From an uncultured Methylococcaceae bacterium (GTDB lineage: Bacteria; Pseudomonadota; Gammaproteobacteria; Methylococcales; Methylomonadaceae), in the NCBI GenBank assembly GCA_903917345.1, contig CAIXAE010000009.1:124001-188000 (forward strand): a stretch of 64,000 nt of DNA. Direction: 5' to 3'. The translations under genes and the position numbers were made by a program. Within the stretch, counting starts at the first letter, position 1; every line of letters begins with the position of its first letter. The notes beneath the pieces were generated by a model that was not told the origin of the DNA, made no database searches, and was given only the letters and a program-made list of their open reading frames with translations. Of the stretch, positions 22,353 to 32,741 are shown piece after piece.

Positions 22353-22748
22353 TTACTCTGTTTTTAAGCCTGCTTTATCCCACGCATTTAGACCACCTTC
22401 CATGTTGTATACATAAGAAAAACCAGCAGATTTTAACACATCACTCGCTTGAGCAGAGCGTCTACCTGATCGACATTGCGCAATAACAGGACTGTCTTTA
22501 TATTGTTTAAGCTCGGTTAAGCGTTCAGGTAACTGACCTAATGGAATATGAATAGCGCCTGGAATATGCTGTTCTTTCCATTCACTGTCTTCACGCACAT
22601 CTATAATAACAGCTTTCTTTTTGTTAAATAATTGCTCAGCTTCTACTGGAGATATCGCCGGAATGACATTACTTTCAGCCTTTAAAAGACCACTCACTAA
22701 TACTATTGAGATAATGATAGCTGACTGAAAATATTTAAAAAATGACAT
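22353..22748 (-). CDS. Exported rhodanese-like domain protein
   Basis: Signal peptide, 'VIDVREDSEWKEQHIPGAIHIPLGQL', active-site loop 'CRSGRRS'. Confidence 0.88.
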   Translation of the reverse strand: MSFFKYFQSAIIISIVLVSGLLKAESNVIPAISPVEAEQLFNKKKAVIIDVREDSEWKEQHIPGAIHIPLGQLPERLTELKQYKDSPVIAQCRSGRRSAQASDVLKSAGFSYVYNMEGGLNAWDKAGLKTE

Positions 22749-22879
22749 GGTCTAACTCCTAAGCATAATAAATTTATAATTATTGTCGATCACAAACAAA
22801 CAGCGCTTTATTTATATGATATATATTACCGGAACTCGATTTAAGATTGCACGCTATTAATACCCCATAAAATAAACAC

Positions 22880-23809
22880 ATGAACTCAACATTGTTGCAA
22901 ATGTCAGTATTGATGGCTTGTGGTATCGGCTGGAAAATACTTAAACCTGCTAATTTAGGCGCCGAACAAACCCGCTTAATACTTACGTCCGTCGTTTATT
23001 ATTTATTTCTCCCTGCCATGGTTTTAGAGGTTTTGTGGAACTCAGACCTTGGGATGCATTCCGTCAATTTTATGCTAATGGGTGCGAGTAGTATTTTAGT
23101 GGCTTTGTTCTGCACTTGGGCAATAGGCAAATGTCTTAAACTAGAAAATAAACGCTTAGGCGCCATTATTTTAGCGACCGTTCCCAATGTAACCTATCTG
23201 GGCCTGCCCGTTTTAGAGCAAACATTCGGTTATTGGGCTCGCTCTGTGGCGATACAAGTGGACTTGTTTTCTGCTGCGCCCATCGTCTTTACCTTAGGCA
23301 TTATGGTCGCACGTCATTATGGAGAAGACACGGCAGAAAACTCTAAATCTGTGCTATCTTTTTTAAATGCACCGCCTTTTTGGGCCGCGGCCATAGCTAT
23401 TATCTTAAATCTTAATAGCATATCTGCCCCCGTGTGGTTTGCGGCAGCATTACAGAAACTATCCGGTGCCGTAGTGCCTCTCATGTTGATTTCTCTTGGA
23501 CTCGCCTTAAATTGGCGAGCGGTTACGCGCAAAAACATTCCTTATGTGTTACCCGTAATTATCATAAAAATGTGTTTATTACCTTTATTTGCTATGACCT
23601 TAGCGTCTTATTTAACCATGGACGGACAATACAAAGCGGCGGCCGTTTTAGATTTAGCCATGCCCAGCATGGTAGTAGGCGTCGTATTTTGTGATCGCTA
23701 TAAATTAGACAGCGCACTGTATGCGATGACGGTAACAGTGACTACCGCACTGAGTTTATTTACTCTGCCTTTCTGGCATCATTTACTAGTCAATGAGTTT
23801 ATGCAATGA
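22880..23809 (+). CDS. AEC-family (auxin efflux carrier-like) transporter
   Basis: About ten hydrophobic segments; 'VVYYLFLPAMVLEVLW', 'PNVTYLGLPVLEQTFG', 'AVLDLAMPSMVVGVVFCDRYKLD'. Confidence 0.82.
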   Translation: MNSTLLQMSVLMACGIGWKILKPANLGAEQTRLILTSVVYYLFLPAMVLEVLWNSDLGMHSVNFMLMGASSILVALFCTWAIGKCLKLENKRLGAIILATVPNVTYLGLPVLEQTFGYWARSVAIQVDLFSAAPIVFTLGIMVARHYGEDTAENSKSVLSFLNAPPFWAAAIAIILNLNSISAPVWFAAALQKLSGAVVPLMLISLGLALNWRAVTRKNIPYVLPVIIIKMCLLPLFAMTLASYLTMDGQYKAAAVLDLAMPSMVVGVVFCDRYKLDSALYAMTVTVTTALSLFTLPFWHHLLVNEFMQ

Positions 23810-25020
23810 ATCCAACGCTAGAAATATTCTCCCAAGGTGAAGAAATTGTCACCGGGCAAACGGTTGATACTAATGCGGCTTGGTTAGCTCAAGAAGCCAT
23901 TCATTGTGGATTTACAGTGACTCGCCATACAGCCGTCGGTGACAAACTAGATGATCTAATCCACTTACTATCTGAGATTGCAGCAAGAGCGGACTGCTGT
24001 ATTTGCACAGGCGGTTTAGGCCCTACCTCTGATGACTTAACTGCTGAAGCTGTCGCAAAAGCCTTCGATAAACCCTTAACATTTGATGCCGTTGCCTTTG
24101 ATCAAATTATAGAATTCTTTCAAAGCAGAAACAGAGCTATGCCTCAGATCAATAGAAAGCAAGCTTTGTTACCACAAACAGCTATCCGTATCGATAATGC
24201 TTGGGGTACTGCCCCCGGCTTCGCTATAAAACATCGTCGATGCTGGTTTATATTTTTACCCGGCGTACCCTCAGAAATGAAAGCCATGTTCATAGAACAT
24301 GTTAAACCAGACTTACTCGCTAGATTTACTTTACACCCACCCCTCCTAATCAGCTTAAAAAGCTTTGGTTTAGGTGAGTCCGCCATCCAAGAACTCATCA
24401 AAGAAATTAAGATACCTAACAAGGTTGAATTGGGGTTTAGAGCAGGCACCGATGACGTGCAAACTAAATTACTATTCCCTTTTGATTATCCTAAAACTGA
24501 TCTAAATACATTAGTTTCTGAGCTTAACGACTGCTTAGGTGATTATGTCTTTGCTATTGATGGCTTAGGGGAACCTACTGGAGATTTGGCGTTTGAAATT
24601 GATAAATTTATGACCGCTAATAAGCAATCATTAGCGGTTATAGAAACGGCTAGTCATGGGCTACTGGCTGCAAAATGTGTTGGCTATGATTGGTTGATAA
24701 AAGCCAGTTATGAGAAAAATATTAAAGTATCCACTCAAGCGCTGAGCACTGAAGAGCAACTTATTCATGCTAAAGATCTCGCCATGGTAACTCAGAAAAA
24801 TACTGGCGTTAATGTGGTATTGATACAGCTTTATACAGGCGATGAGAACGCACTGATAGACAAAAATAAATCTATAGGGCTATTGAGTGTTTTACTAGTG
24901 GGTAAAGCGTTTTATCAAACGACTCATTCTATCGTTGGCCCCATTTCACGAAAACAAAACCAAGCCGCTCTATTAAGCCTAGATCTATTGAGACGTTATT
25001 GTCAGGGAAAAACCATTTGA
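23806..25020 (+). CDS. cinA: CinA-family protein (MoaB/MogA-like N-terminus + degenerate CinA C-terminal domain)
   Basis: 'LEIFSQGEEIVTGQTVDTNAAWLAQEAIHCGFTVTRHTAVGD', 'CICTGGLGPTSDDLTAEAVA'; overlaps the upstream gene by ATGA. Confidence 0.85.
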   Translation: MNPTLEIFSQGEEIVTGQTVDTNAAWLAQEAIHCGFTVTRHTAVGDKLDDLIHLLSEIAARADCCICTGGLGPTSDDLTAEAVAKAFDKPLTFDAVAFDQIIEFFQSRNRAMPQINRKQALLPQTAIRIDNAWGTAPGFAIKHRRCWFIFLPGVPSEMKAMFIEHVKPDLLARFTLHPPLLISLKSFGLGESAIQELIKEIKIPNKVELGFRAGTDDVQTKLLFPFDYPKTDLNTLVSELNDCLGDYVFAIDGLGEPTGDLAFEIDKFMTANKQSLAVIETASHGLLAAKCVGYDWLIKASYEKNIKVSTQALSTEEQLIHAKDLAMVTQKNTGVNVVLIQLYTGDENALIDKNKSIGLLSVLLVGKAFYQTTHSIVGPISRKQNQAALLSLDLLRRYCQGKTI

Positions 25021-25064
25021 TGAAGGGCGTTTACATTAAAAAACGCATATGACTTGTATCATGA

Positions 25065-25091
25065 CTAGAGCAATCAAAAAGATTGCTCTAG
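25065..25091. terminator. Perfect 11-bp hairpin between convergent cinA and mtkB
   Basis: ctagagcaatc-aaaaa-gattgctctag; no strong T-tract on either side. Confidence 0.5.
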
Positions 25092-25119
25092 TGTGATTAA
25101 TTTTAGATCCGCTACTCGA

Positions 25120-26007
25120 TTATAACGTTGCTAATACAGCGGCAACCGTTTCACCCATGGAAGAAGGTGTTGGACTGATGTGTACGCCCAACTCTCTTAA
25201 GATAGCTACTTTTTCTGCAGCGCCTTCGCCCGCAGAAGAAATAATCGCACCGGCATGGCCCATACGACGACCTTCTGGTGCAGTTAAGCCCGCAATATAG
25301 GCAATTACTGGTTTTGTCATATGCTCTTTCGCATATAAGCCCGCTTCAACCTCTTGTGGACCACCAATCTCACCAATCATTAAAACTACTTTGGTTTCTG
25401 GATCATTCTCAAAGTGCTCTAAGATGTCACGGTGTGAGCTACCGTTAATGGGGTCACCACCGATACCTACAGAAGTAGAAATACCAATACCCAAACGCTT
25501 CATTTGGTCAGCGGCTTCATACCCTAACGTACCTGAACGACCTACGATACCTACGTTACCTTGTTTGTAAATATGACCCGGCATAATTCCCAACATAGAA
25601 CGACCTGGGCTGATAGTCCCCGCACAGTTAGGACCGGTTAAAATCATGCGTTCTTCAACAGGAAAACGACGCAAAAAGTTTTTAACCGTCATCATGTCTT
25701 GAGTAGGAATACCGTCTGTAATCGCTACGCAATATTTAATACCCGCATCAGCGGCTTCCATAATAGAGTCAGCAGCAAATGCGGGCGGTACAAAAATGAT
25801 ACTCGCTTCTGCACCGGCTTGGCTCACTGCTTCTTTAACCGTATTAAAAACAGGTAACCCTAAATGCGTTTGGCCACCTTTGCCCGGTGTTACACCACCG
25901 ACAACGTTTGATCCGTAATTGATCATGTCTTGCGCATGAAAACTACCGATTTTTCCGGTGAATCCTTGAACAATAATACGGGTTGTTTCGTTAATAAAAA
26001 TTGCCAT
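25120..26007 (-). CDS. mtkB: Malate-CoA ligase (malate thiokinase) alpha subunit, SucD-like
   Basis: SucD family '[36 protein letters not shown]', '[11 protein letters not shown]', '[11 protein letters not shown]'; assigned to malate because of the serine-cycle context with mcl. Confidence 0.85.
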   Translation of the reverse strand: MAIFINETTRIIVQGFTGKIGSFHAQDMINYGSNVVGGVTPGKGGQTHLGLPVFNTVKEAVSQAGAEASIIFVPPAFAADSIMEAADAGIKYCVAITDGIPTQDMMTVKNFLRRFPVEERMILTGPNCAGTISPGRSMLGIMPGHIYKQGNVGIVGRSGTLGYEAADQMKRLGIGISTSVGIGGDPINGSSHRDILEHFENDPETKVVLMIGEIGGPQEVEAGLYAKEHMTKPVIAYIAGLTAPEGRRMGHAGAIISSAGEGAAEKVAILRELGVHISPTPSSMGETVAAVLATL

Positions 26008-27201
26008 TTAAATCTCTCCAGCCGCTTCTTTTGCCACTACTTCGTTACGCGCTTGCACAGCTTTTTCTGCTGCTTCGGCTAACGTTTCTGCAGTAATGAT
26101 CGGTAAACCACTTTCTTTAATGATACGTTGACCTTCTTCAACGTTAGTACCTGATAAACGCACAATCAATGGCACTTTCATGTCAATTTTTCTAACGGCT
26201 TGCACAACACCTTCAGCGATCCAATCACAACGATTAATACCCGCAAAGATATTTACTAACATCGCTTTAACGCCTTTATCCGCTAAAACTAAACGAAAGG
26301 CTTTTTCTGTTCGTTCTGCAGAAGCTCCACCACCAACATCAAGAAAGTTAGCAGGCTCACCACCGGCTAGTTTAATCATATCCATGGTTGCCATCGCTAA
26401 TCCAGCGCCATTGATCATACAACCAATATCACCGTCCAAGCCCACATAGCTTAAGCCACGATCAGCCGCTGCCATTTCACGAGGATCTTCTTGCGTTTTA
26501 TCACGTAATTCAGCAATCTTAAGCTGTCTGAATAGTGCATTATCATCAAAGCCCATCTTAGCGTCTAACGCAACAAGCTCATTGCTTGCTGTAACCACTA
26601 AAGGGTTAATCTCTAACATGCTGACATCTAATGCACGTAACGCTTTGTAACACCCTTTAATAGTTTTTACAGCGTGGCTCATCATTTCAGGATCTAAACC
26701 CAATGCAAAAGCCATCTCACGTGCTTGATAATCTTGTAGGCCGACCGCAGGCTCTATATAGATTTTAGTTATCGCTTCGGGATTAGTCACTGCAAGTTCT
26801 TCAATGTCCATACCACCTTGCGCAGAACCCACCATCACTATACGCTCTGAACTCCGATCAACTAAAAAGCAAAAATAAAGCTCTTTAACAATATCAGTAC
26901 CGGCTTCAACATACAGACGTGAACATACTTTACCTGCAGGACCCGTTTGATGAGTGACTAATCTTTTACCCAATAAAGCGTCAGCAGCTGCCTGCACTTC
27001 ATCATGAGTTTTACAAATCTTGATACCACCTGCTTTACCACGTGCACCTGAATGAATTTGCGCTTTTACTGCCCAAACATGACCACCGATTTCTCGGGCA
27101 CGTTGCACAGCATCTTCAGAACTATAAGCCAAGCCACCTTCAGCGACCTTAAGACCATAACCACTTAAAATATCTTTCGCTTGATACTCATGAATATCCA
27201 C
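26008..27201 (-). CDS. mtkA: Malate-CoA ligase beta subunit, SucC-like
   Basis: '[31 protein letters not shown]', '[38 protein letters not shown]'-type ATP-grasp protein; context. Confidence 0.85.
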   Translation of the reverse strand: MDIHEYQAKDILSGYGLKVAEGGLAYSSEDAVQRAREIGGHVWAVKAQIHSGARGKAGGIKICKTHDEVQAAADALLGKRLVTHQTGPAGKVCSRLYVEAGTDIVKELYFCFLVDRSSERIVMVGSAQGGMDIEELAVTNPEAITKIYIEPAVGLQDYQAREMAFALGLDPEMMSHAVKTIKGCYKALRALDVSMLEINPLVVTASNELVALDAKMGFDDNALFRQLKIAELRDKTQEDPREMAAADRGLSYVGLDGDIGCMINGAGLAMATMDMIKLAGGEPANFLDVGGGASAERTEKAFRLVLADKGVKAMLVNIFAGINRCDWIAEGVVQAVRKIDMKVPLIVRLSGTNVEEGQRIIKESGLPIITAETLAEAAEKAVQARNEVVAKEAAGEI

Positions 27202-27278
27202 AGCATCTCTCTTTTTTAAAATGTATTTAGATGAAAGGACCCAAAATTTAACACTGATGTATTAAATCTGAGTGCCTA

Positions 27279-28229
27279 CTATTTAGTTTTCGCAGCAATT
27301 GCCTCTGCCGCCTTAACGACATTGTTAGCCATTTTTTCTGACGCCGCATCAATTAAGCGACCATCTAAAGCGGCTGCCCCTTTACCTTGTGCTGCTGCTT
27401 CTTGTAAAGCGACTAAAATACGTTTGGCTTTTTCTACTTCAGCCGCTGGCGGGGTAAATACTTCATTCGCCAATTCAACTTGTGATGGATGAATAGCCCA
27501 TTTACCTTCACAGCCTAAGGCTGCTGCACGTTTTGCAGCTAATTTAAACCCTTCAGGATCTTTAAAATCACCAAAAGGCCCATCAATAGGACGTAAACCA
27601 AAAGCACGACAAGCCACTGTCATACGACTAATCGCCGCATGCCATTGATCACCTGGATAATCAGGATTTAAACCACCGATGTTAGTCGTTCTAGCACGGT
27701 TACTTGCAGCATAATCAGCCACACCAAAATGCAATGCTTCCAAACGACCAGAAGCGCCATTACGCGCGATATCTTCAACATTAGCCATGCCCAATGCTGT
27801 TTCTATTAACGCTTCAATACCTATTTTGTTTTTTAAGCCTTGTTGCATTTCTAACTGGCTCAACATAGCTTCAACCATGTAAACATCAGAATAAACGCCC
27901 ACTTTTGGGATTAAAATCGTATCGATTTTTTCACCCGCTTGCTCCACTAAATCAACAATATCCCGCACCATATACTGGGTATCTAGGCCGTTAATACGCA
28001 CAGATACGGTCACACCATGACCTTTCCAATCCATATCGTTGATTGCTTCAATAATATTTTTTCTTGCGCGCAACTTATCATCTGGAGCCACTGCATCTTC
28101 AAGATCAAGAAAAATAAAATCCGCACCACTCTTCATCGCCTTTTCAAACATCTCAGGACTTGATCCTGGAACGGCTAACTCACAACGCTGAACACGTTGA
28201 ACTGACGCTGTATATAAAGTGTGACTCAT
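27279..28229 (-). CDS. mcl: Malyl-CoA lyase (HpcH/HpaI / CitE-like)
   Basis: 'RCELAVPGSSPEMFEKAMKSGADFIFLDLEDAVAPDDK', 'GLNPDYPGDQWHAAISRMTVACRAFGLRPIDGPFGDFKD'. Confidence 0.92.
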   Translation of the reverse strand: MSHTLYTASVQRVQRCELAVPGSSPEMFEKAMKSGADFIFLDLEDAVAPDDKLRARKNIIEAINDMDWKGHGVTVSVRINGLDTQYMVRDIVDLVEQAGEKIDTILIPKVGVYSDVYMVEAMLSQLEMQQGLKNKIGIEALIETALGMANVEDIARNGASGRLEALHFGVADYAASNRARTTNIGGLNPDYPGDQWHAAISRMTVACRAFGLRPIDGPFGDFKDPEGFKLAAKRAAALGCEGKWAIHPSQVELANEVFTPPAAEVEKAKRILVALQEAAAQGKGAAALDGRLIDAASEKMANNVVKAAEAIAAKTK

Positions 28230-28493
28230 TTGAAATTCCTAATGGCAATTAGTGTAAATATTCTTGCTTCTGTCTTTTCTATAGGCCCAAAGGGCTATAC
28301 GAGAAACAAATAAACCGCCCATTCTACTTTTCATGTAATTAAAGTCAATTTTTAACGTATAGTTTTGTCATAAATTTTTAATGAAATCTTGCTGATTAAC
28401 ATCGCCTATGTCATTATTGCCAGTTTTTTGGGTATTTAGCATAATTCTCAAAGCCAGTTTCTATCATCCAACTACTATTTAAGAGGCTAACCT

Positions 28494-29660
28494 ATGGCAG
28501 GTCGTAACCACCTTTATATTCCAGGCCCTACAAACGTGCCTAACGAAATTTTAAATGCGATGCACGTTACGATGGAAGACCATCGCTCTCCCGTATTTCC
28601 AAAATTATTAACACCTCTTTTACAAGATCTAAAAAAAATCTTCAGAACTGAAGCTGGCCAAGCATTTGTCTTTCCTGCAACAGGCACTGCGGGTTGGGAA
28701 ATTGCGCTTACCAATACTTTGAATCCCGGTGATAAAGTTTTAATTTATCGCTTTGGTCAATTTAGTCACTTATGGGCTGAAATGGGTAAACGCTTAGGCC
28801 TTGATGTTGAAATCCATCAAGAAACGTGGGGCAAAGGTATTCCACTTGATAAATTAGAAGCCCGTTTAAAAGAAGACACGCAACACGAAATTAAAGCCGT
28901 TTTAGCGACTCATAACGAAACAGCAACAGGTGTAAGAAGTGATATTGCGGGGGTTCGTAAAGCAATGGACGCAAGCAACCACCCTGCTCTATTATTTGTT
29001 GACGGTGTGAGCTCTATTGCCAGCCTTGAATTTAAAATGGACGAATGGGGCGTTGATGGCGCCATCAGTGGTTCTCAAAAAGGCTTCATGATGCCTGCTG
29101 GCGGTGCTTTTATGGCCTTTAGCCAAAAAGCATTAAAAGCCACAGAAACAGCAAGTTTCCCACGTTGCTTTTTAGACTTAAAAGATCAAATTAATACTAA
29201 TAAAGACGGTTACACGCCTTACACTCCAGCGTTACCCATTTTGTACGGCTTACGTAAAGCCATTGATATGTTACTGGAAGAAGGTTTAGAAAATGTTTAC
29301 GCTCGTCACTTCCGCTTAGCAGAAGGTACGCGTAAAGCAGTTGAAGCATGGGGCTTAAAGATTTGTGCTCAACCAGGTTTTGAATCTGACACAGTAACAG
29401 CCGTTATGGTACCTGAAGATAAAGATGCGCGCGATGTTATCAGCACGGCCTTCAATAAATACAATATCTCTTTAGGTGGCGGTTTATCTGAACTTTTAGG
29501 TAAAGCTTTCCGTATCGGCCATGTGGGTGATATGAATGATGTTTCAATGTTAGGCGCTATTGCGGGTGTTGAAATGGCATTATTAGATAACGGTTTTGAC
29601 ATTAAACCAGGTAGTGGTGTTGCCGCTGCTATTGAGTATTACCGCTCAACCGCTAAATAA
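28494..29660 (+). CDS. sga: Serine-glyoxylate aminotransferase
   Basis: 'AGRNHLYIPGPTNVPNEILNAM', 'LFVDGVSSIASLEFKMDEWGVDGAISGSQKGFMMPAGG'. Confidence 0.94.
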   Translation: MAGRNHLYIPGPTNVPNEILNAMHVTMEDHRSPVFPKLLTPLLQDLKKIFRTEAGQAFVFPATGTAGWEIALTNTLNPGDKVLIYRFGQFSHLWAEMGKRLGLDVEIHQETWGKGIPLDKLEARLKEDTQHEIKAVLATHNETATGVRSDIAGVRKAMDASNHPALLFVDGVSSIASLEFKMDEWGVDGAISGSQKGFMMPAGGAFMAFSQKALKATETASFPRCFLDLKDQINTNKDGYTPYTPALPILYGLRKAIDMLLEEGLENVYARHFRLAEGTRKAVEAWGLKICAQPGFESDTVTAVMVPEDKDARDVISTAFNKYNISLGGGLSELLGKAFRIGHVGDMNDVSMLGAIAGVEMALLDNGFDIKPGSGVAAAIEYYRSTAK

Positions 29661-29669
29661 TCAGCTTAA

Positions 29670-29704
29670 AAATTGCGTAGCCCTATCATTGGGTTACGCA
29701 ATTT
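29670..29704 (+). terminator. Terminator-like hairpin after sga
   Basis: aaattgcgtagccc-tatcatt-gggttacgcaattt, 14-bp stem with one G.T wobble. Confidence 0.7.
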
Positions 29705-29761
29705 CAATACTTATAGACTCTCCGTAAAACAATCTTTCTTTGATCGCATTAAGGATATGAA

Positions 29762-30733
29762 ATGAGCAAACCAAAAGTCATCGTCACTCGTAAATGGCCC
29801 GCTGAAGTTGAAGCTGAGTTAAAAGCACTATACGATGTCCAGCTCAATGAATCAGATATACCCTTAACGGCAGACGAACTAAAATTAGCCCTGCAAACAG
29901 CGGATGCTTTATTACCCACAGTGACGGATGCTCTCACCGCTGACGTTTTAAATGTTGAAAATAAACGCGCAAAAATAATTGGTAACTTTGGCGTAGGTTA
30001 TAACAATATCGACATCAATACCGCCAAAGCTCAGGGCTTAATTGTTACCAATACCCCCCATGTTCTAACCGATTGCACTGCTGACATTGCTATGCTTTTA
30101 TTATTAATGTCTGCAAGGCGAGCGTCTGAAGGCGAGCGGTTGATTCTGGAACAAAAATGGCTAGGCTGGAAACCTACACAGTTAGTTGGTCAAAAAGTTA
30201 CGGGTAAAACGTTAGGTCTGATTGGCTTTGGCCGTATTGCTCAAGCGATGGCCAGAAAAGCTCACCATGGTTTTGGCATGAAGATTATCTTTTTTTCACC
30301 TTCTCAACCTGATCAAACGATTATGGATAGCTTACAAGCTACCCGTTGCGAAACAGTTGAACAAGTACTATCTGAAGCTCACTTTGTTTCTTTACATTGC
30401 CCAGGTGGAGAAGCAACACGACATTTAATTAATGAAAAACGCTTAAAACTAATGCGTCCTTCAGCACACTTAATTAATACTGCACGAGGTGATGTTGTTG
30501 ATAGCAATGCGTTGATTAAAGCCTTAAAAGAAGGTTGGATTGCTGGAGCGGGTTTAGATGTTTATGAAGGTGAACCCCATTTAAATCCTGAATTTTTAGA
30601 ATTAGATAACGTTTCATTATTACCGCACCTTGGCAGCGCTACCGAAGAAACACGTGTTGCTATGGGCAACAGAGTATTAGCTAATATCGCAGCATTTTTT
30701 GCAGGTAATGAACCTGAGGATCGTGTTGTTTAA
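29762..30733 (+). CDS. hprA: Hydroxypyruvate reductase / D-glycerate dehydrogenase
   Basis: D-2-hydroxyacid dehydrogenase family: 'NFGVGYNNIDINTAKAQGLIVTNTPHVLTDCTADIAMLL', 'GKTLGLIGFGRIAQAMARKA'; serine-cycle context. Confidence 0.9.
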   Translation: MSKPKVIVTRKWPAEVEAELKALYDVQLNESDIPLTADELKLALQTADALLPTVTDALTADVLNVENKRAKIIGNFGVGYNNIDINTAKAQGLIVTNTPHVLTDCTADIAMLLLLMSARRASEGERLILEQKWLGWKPTQLVGQKVTGKTLGLIGFGRIAQAMARKAHHGFGMKIIFFSPSQPDQTIMDSLQATRCETVEQVLSEAHFVSLHCPGGEATRHLINEKRLKLMRPSAHLINTARGDVVDSNALIKALKEGWIAGAGLDVYEGEPHLNPEFLELDNVSLLPHLGSATEETRVAMGNRVLANIAAFFAGNEPEDRVV

Positions 30734-30772
30734 AAAGCGGCTTTTAAATCAAGTGCATAATAGCCGCTTTTT
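30732..30772 (+). terminator. Terminator-like hairpin after hprA that overlaps the 3' end of convergent mdh
   Basis: aaaaagcggct ... agccgcttttt, 11-bp perfect arms followed by T-rich sequence. Confidence 0.65.
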
Positions 30773-31721
30773 CTTCTTTTAACTCAGCTTCAGAAAGTTG
30801 CATCCTTTCACGACTAAAATCATCAATAGCTAAGTCTTTAACAATACTCACTTTACCACCCACAACAGTCACTGGAAAAGAGAACATTAAATCTTCTGTG
30901 ACGCCATAACTCCCATCAGACAACACACCCATACTCACCCACTCACCCTCTTGAGTACCTTCCGCCCATGTTCGCATTTGATCAATAGCGGCTTTAGCTG
31001 CAGAAGCTGCACTTGATTGCCCCCTGATCTTAATAACAACCGCCCCACGTTGCTGAATAGTAGGAATAAACTCATCAATAAACCAGCTTTTTTCTACCAA
31101 AGACAACGCATCGTGACCTTTAACTTTTGCATGGTTTAAATCAGGGTATTGCGTAGTGGAATGATTACCCCAAATAATGACATTTTTGATATCGCTTGAT
31201 AAAACGCCGCATTTTTCTGCTAACTGATTAATAGCACGATTATGATCCAATCGACTCATCGCAGAAAAGTTTTCTGGCTTTAAATTTGGCGCGTTTTTCA
31301 AGGCAATCAAAGCATTCGTATTAGCGGGATTTCCTGTTACTAATACTTTTACATTTCTATGTGCTACGTCATTCAATGCCTTTCCCTGTATCGCAAAGAT
31401 CTCTGCATTGACCTCTAATAAATCTTTACGCTCCATGCCCGGACCTCTGGGTCTGGCACCGACTAAAAAAACAAAATCTGCATTTTTAAAGGCTACTCTA
31501 GGATCAGCCGTCACCTCTATTCCATGTAATAAAGGATTCACACAATCCTTTAATTCCATAACCACTCCCTCTAAAGCAGGTAATGCCGCAGGGATTTCTA
31601 ATAAATGTAAGATAATAGGCTGATCTGGCCCTAATAATGCGCCAGCGGCTAATCGGAATAACAGAGAATAACTTATTTGCCCTGCTGCACCAGATACTGC
31701 GATATGAACGGGTGATTTCAT
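30744..31721 (-). CDS. mdh: Malate dehydrogenase
   Basis: '[39 protein letters not shown]', '[15 protein letters not shown]', '[13 protein letters not shown]', '[12 protein letters not shown]'. Confidence 0.96.
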   Translation of the reverse strand: MKSPVHIAVSGAAGQISYSLLFRLAAGALLGPDQPIILHLLEIPAALPALEGVVMELKDCVNPLLHGIEVTADPRVAFKNADFVFLVGARPRGPGMERKDLLEVNAEIFAIQGKALNDVAHRNVKVLVTGNPANTNALIALKNAPNLKPENFSAMSRLDHNRAINQLAEKCGVLSSDIKNVIIWGNHSTTQYPDLNHAKVKGHDALSLVEKSWFIDEFIPTIQQRGAVVIKIRGQSSAASAAKAAIDQMRTWAEGTQEGEWVSMGVLSDGSYGVTEDLMFSFPVTVVGGKVSIVKDLAIDDFSRERMQLSEAELKEEKAAIMHLI

Positions 31722-31871
31722 TTAATGTCCTCGTTGTACATTCGCGTAATCGTATCACTACTAAGCCCATAAAAACACTCATTAATCATCCTGCTTAAAT
31801 TACGGCACCGTTTTTTATCGGCTATAATAGTCACATTACTTTCACAATCTCAATTACACTCGGGTAAGTTA

Positions 31872-32729
31872 ATGAAAAAACTACTCTTCCAATTCGATAC
31901 CGATACCCATCCTTCCGTTTTTGATACCGTAGTGGGCTACGATGGTGGCGCAGATCATGTCATTGGACATGCTGGATTAACTCCCGAAAACATCGCAAGC
32001 CTAGTCGAAGGTGCCATCTTTACAAGAGCACCTAAAGATAAAAAAAATACCGCCATCTTTGTTGGGGGGAGTGATATGGAAGCGGGTCAACTCTTATTTA
32101 AAGCGGTTCAGAAGTGTTTTTTTCCGGGCTTTCAAGTGTCTGTCATGCTTGACAGCAACGGCAGCAACACGACTGCCGCAGCCGCCGTAGCAAAACTTGC
32201 CACGACTCATTCACTACAAGGCAAAAATGCGGTTGTCCTCGCGGGCACTGGCCCTGTAGGGCAACGTGCAGCGGCTATGCTCGCTCAGGAAGGCGCAAAT
32301 GTTGCTATCACCGCACGAAAAATTGAACGCGCCATTGCCGCCTCTGAAAATATAAAAAAACGCTTTGGCGTTGACGTTACACCCATTGAAGCATTTGACA
32401 ATGCGGCCAGAGCTAAAGCCACAAAAAACGCTCATATTATCTTGGCCACGGGGGCTGCAGGGGTGGAACTTTTAAGTTTAGAGCAATGGCAAAACAACCC
32501 TAACCTAGAAATGATTGCTGACGCTAATGCCACCCCTCCTCTAGGCATCGGCGGAACAGACATGATGGACAAAGGCGAATTACGCCATGGAAAAGTCATT
32601 TGGGGCGCTATTGGATTTGGTACTCTAAAACTCGCTTTACATCGCGCTTGTATTTCTAAATTATTTGAAGACAACAAACAAATCCTAGATGCCGAAAACA
32701 TCTTTGCTTTAGCCAAAGAAATGGCTTAA
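31872..32729 (+). CDS. mtdA: NADP-dependent methylene-H4F/H4MPT dehydrogenase MtdA
   Basis: 'KKLLFQFDTDTHPSVFDTVVGYDGGADHVIGHAGLTPENI', 'VLAGTGPVGQRAAAMLAQEGANVAITAR'. Confidence 0.94.
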   Translation: MKKLLFQFDTDTHPSVFDTVVGYDGGADHVIGHAGLTPENIASLVEGAIFTRAPKDKKNTAIFVGGSDMEAGQLLFKAVQKCFFPGFQVSVMLDSNGSNTTAAAAVAKLATTHSLQGKNAVVLAGTGPVGQRAAAMLAQEGANVAITARKIERAIAASENIKKRFGVDVTPIEAFDNAARAKATKNAHIILATGAAGVELLSLEQWQNNPNLEMIADANATPPLGIGGTDMMDKGELRHGKVIWGAIGFGTLKLALHRACISKLFEDNKQILDAENIFALAKEMA

Positions 32730-32741
32730 TTCAAGACACTG

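Noticed and set aside
25120-27201. Calling these TCA-cycle succinyl-CoA synthetase sucCD
   Set aside because: Sequence alone does not separate the two, but adjacency to mcl and the whole serine-cycle set favours malate-CoA ligase; kept at reduced confidence.
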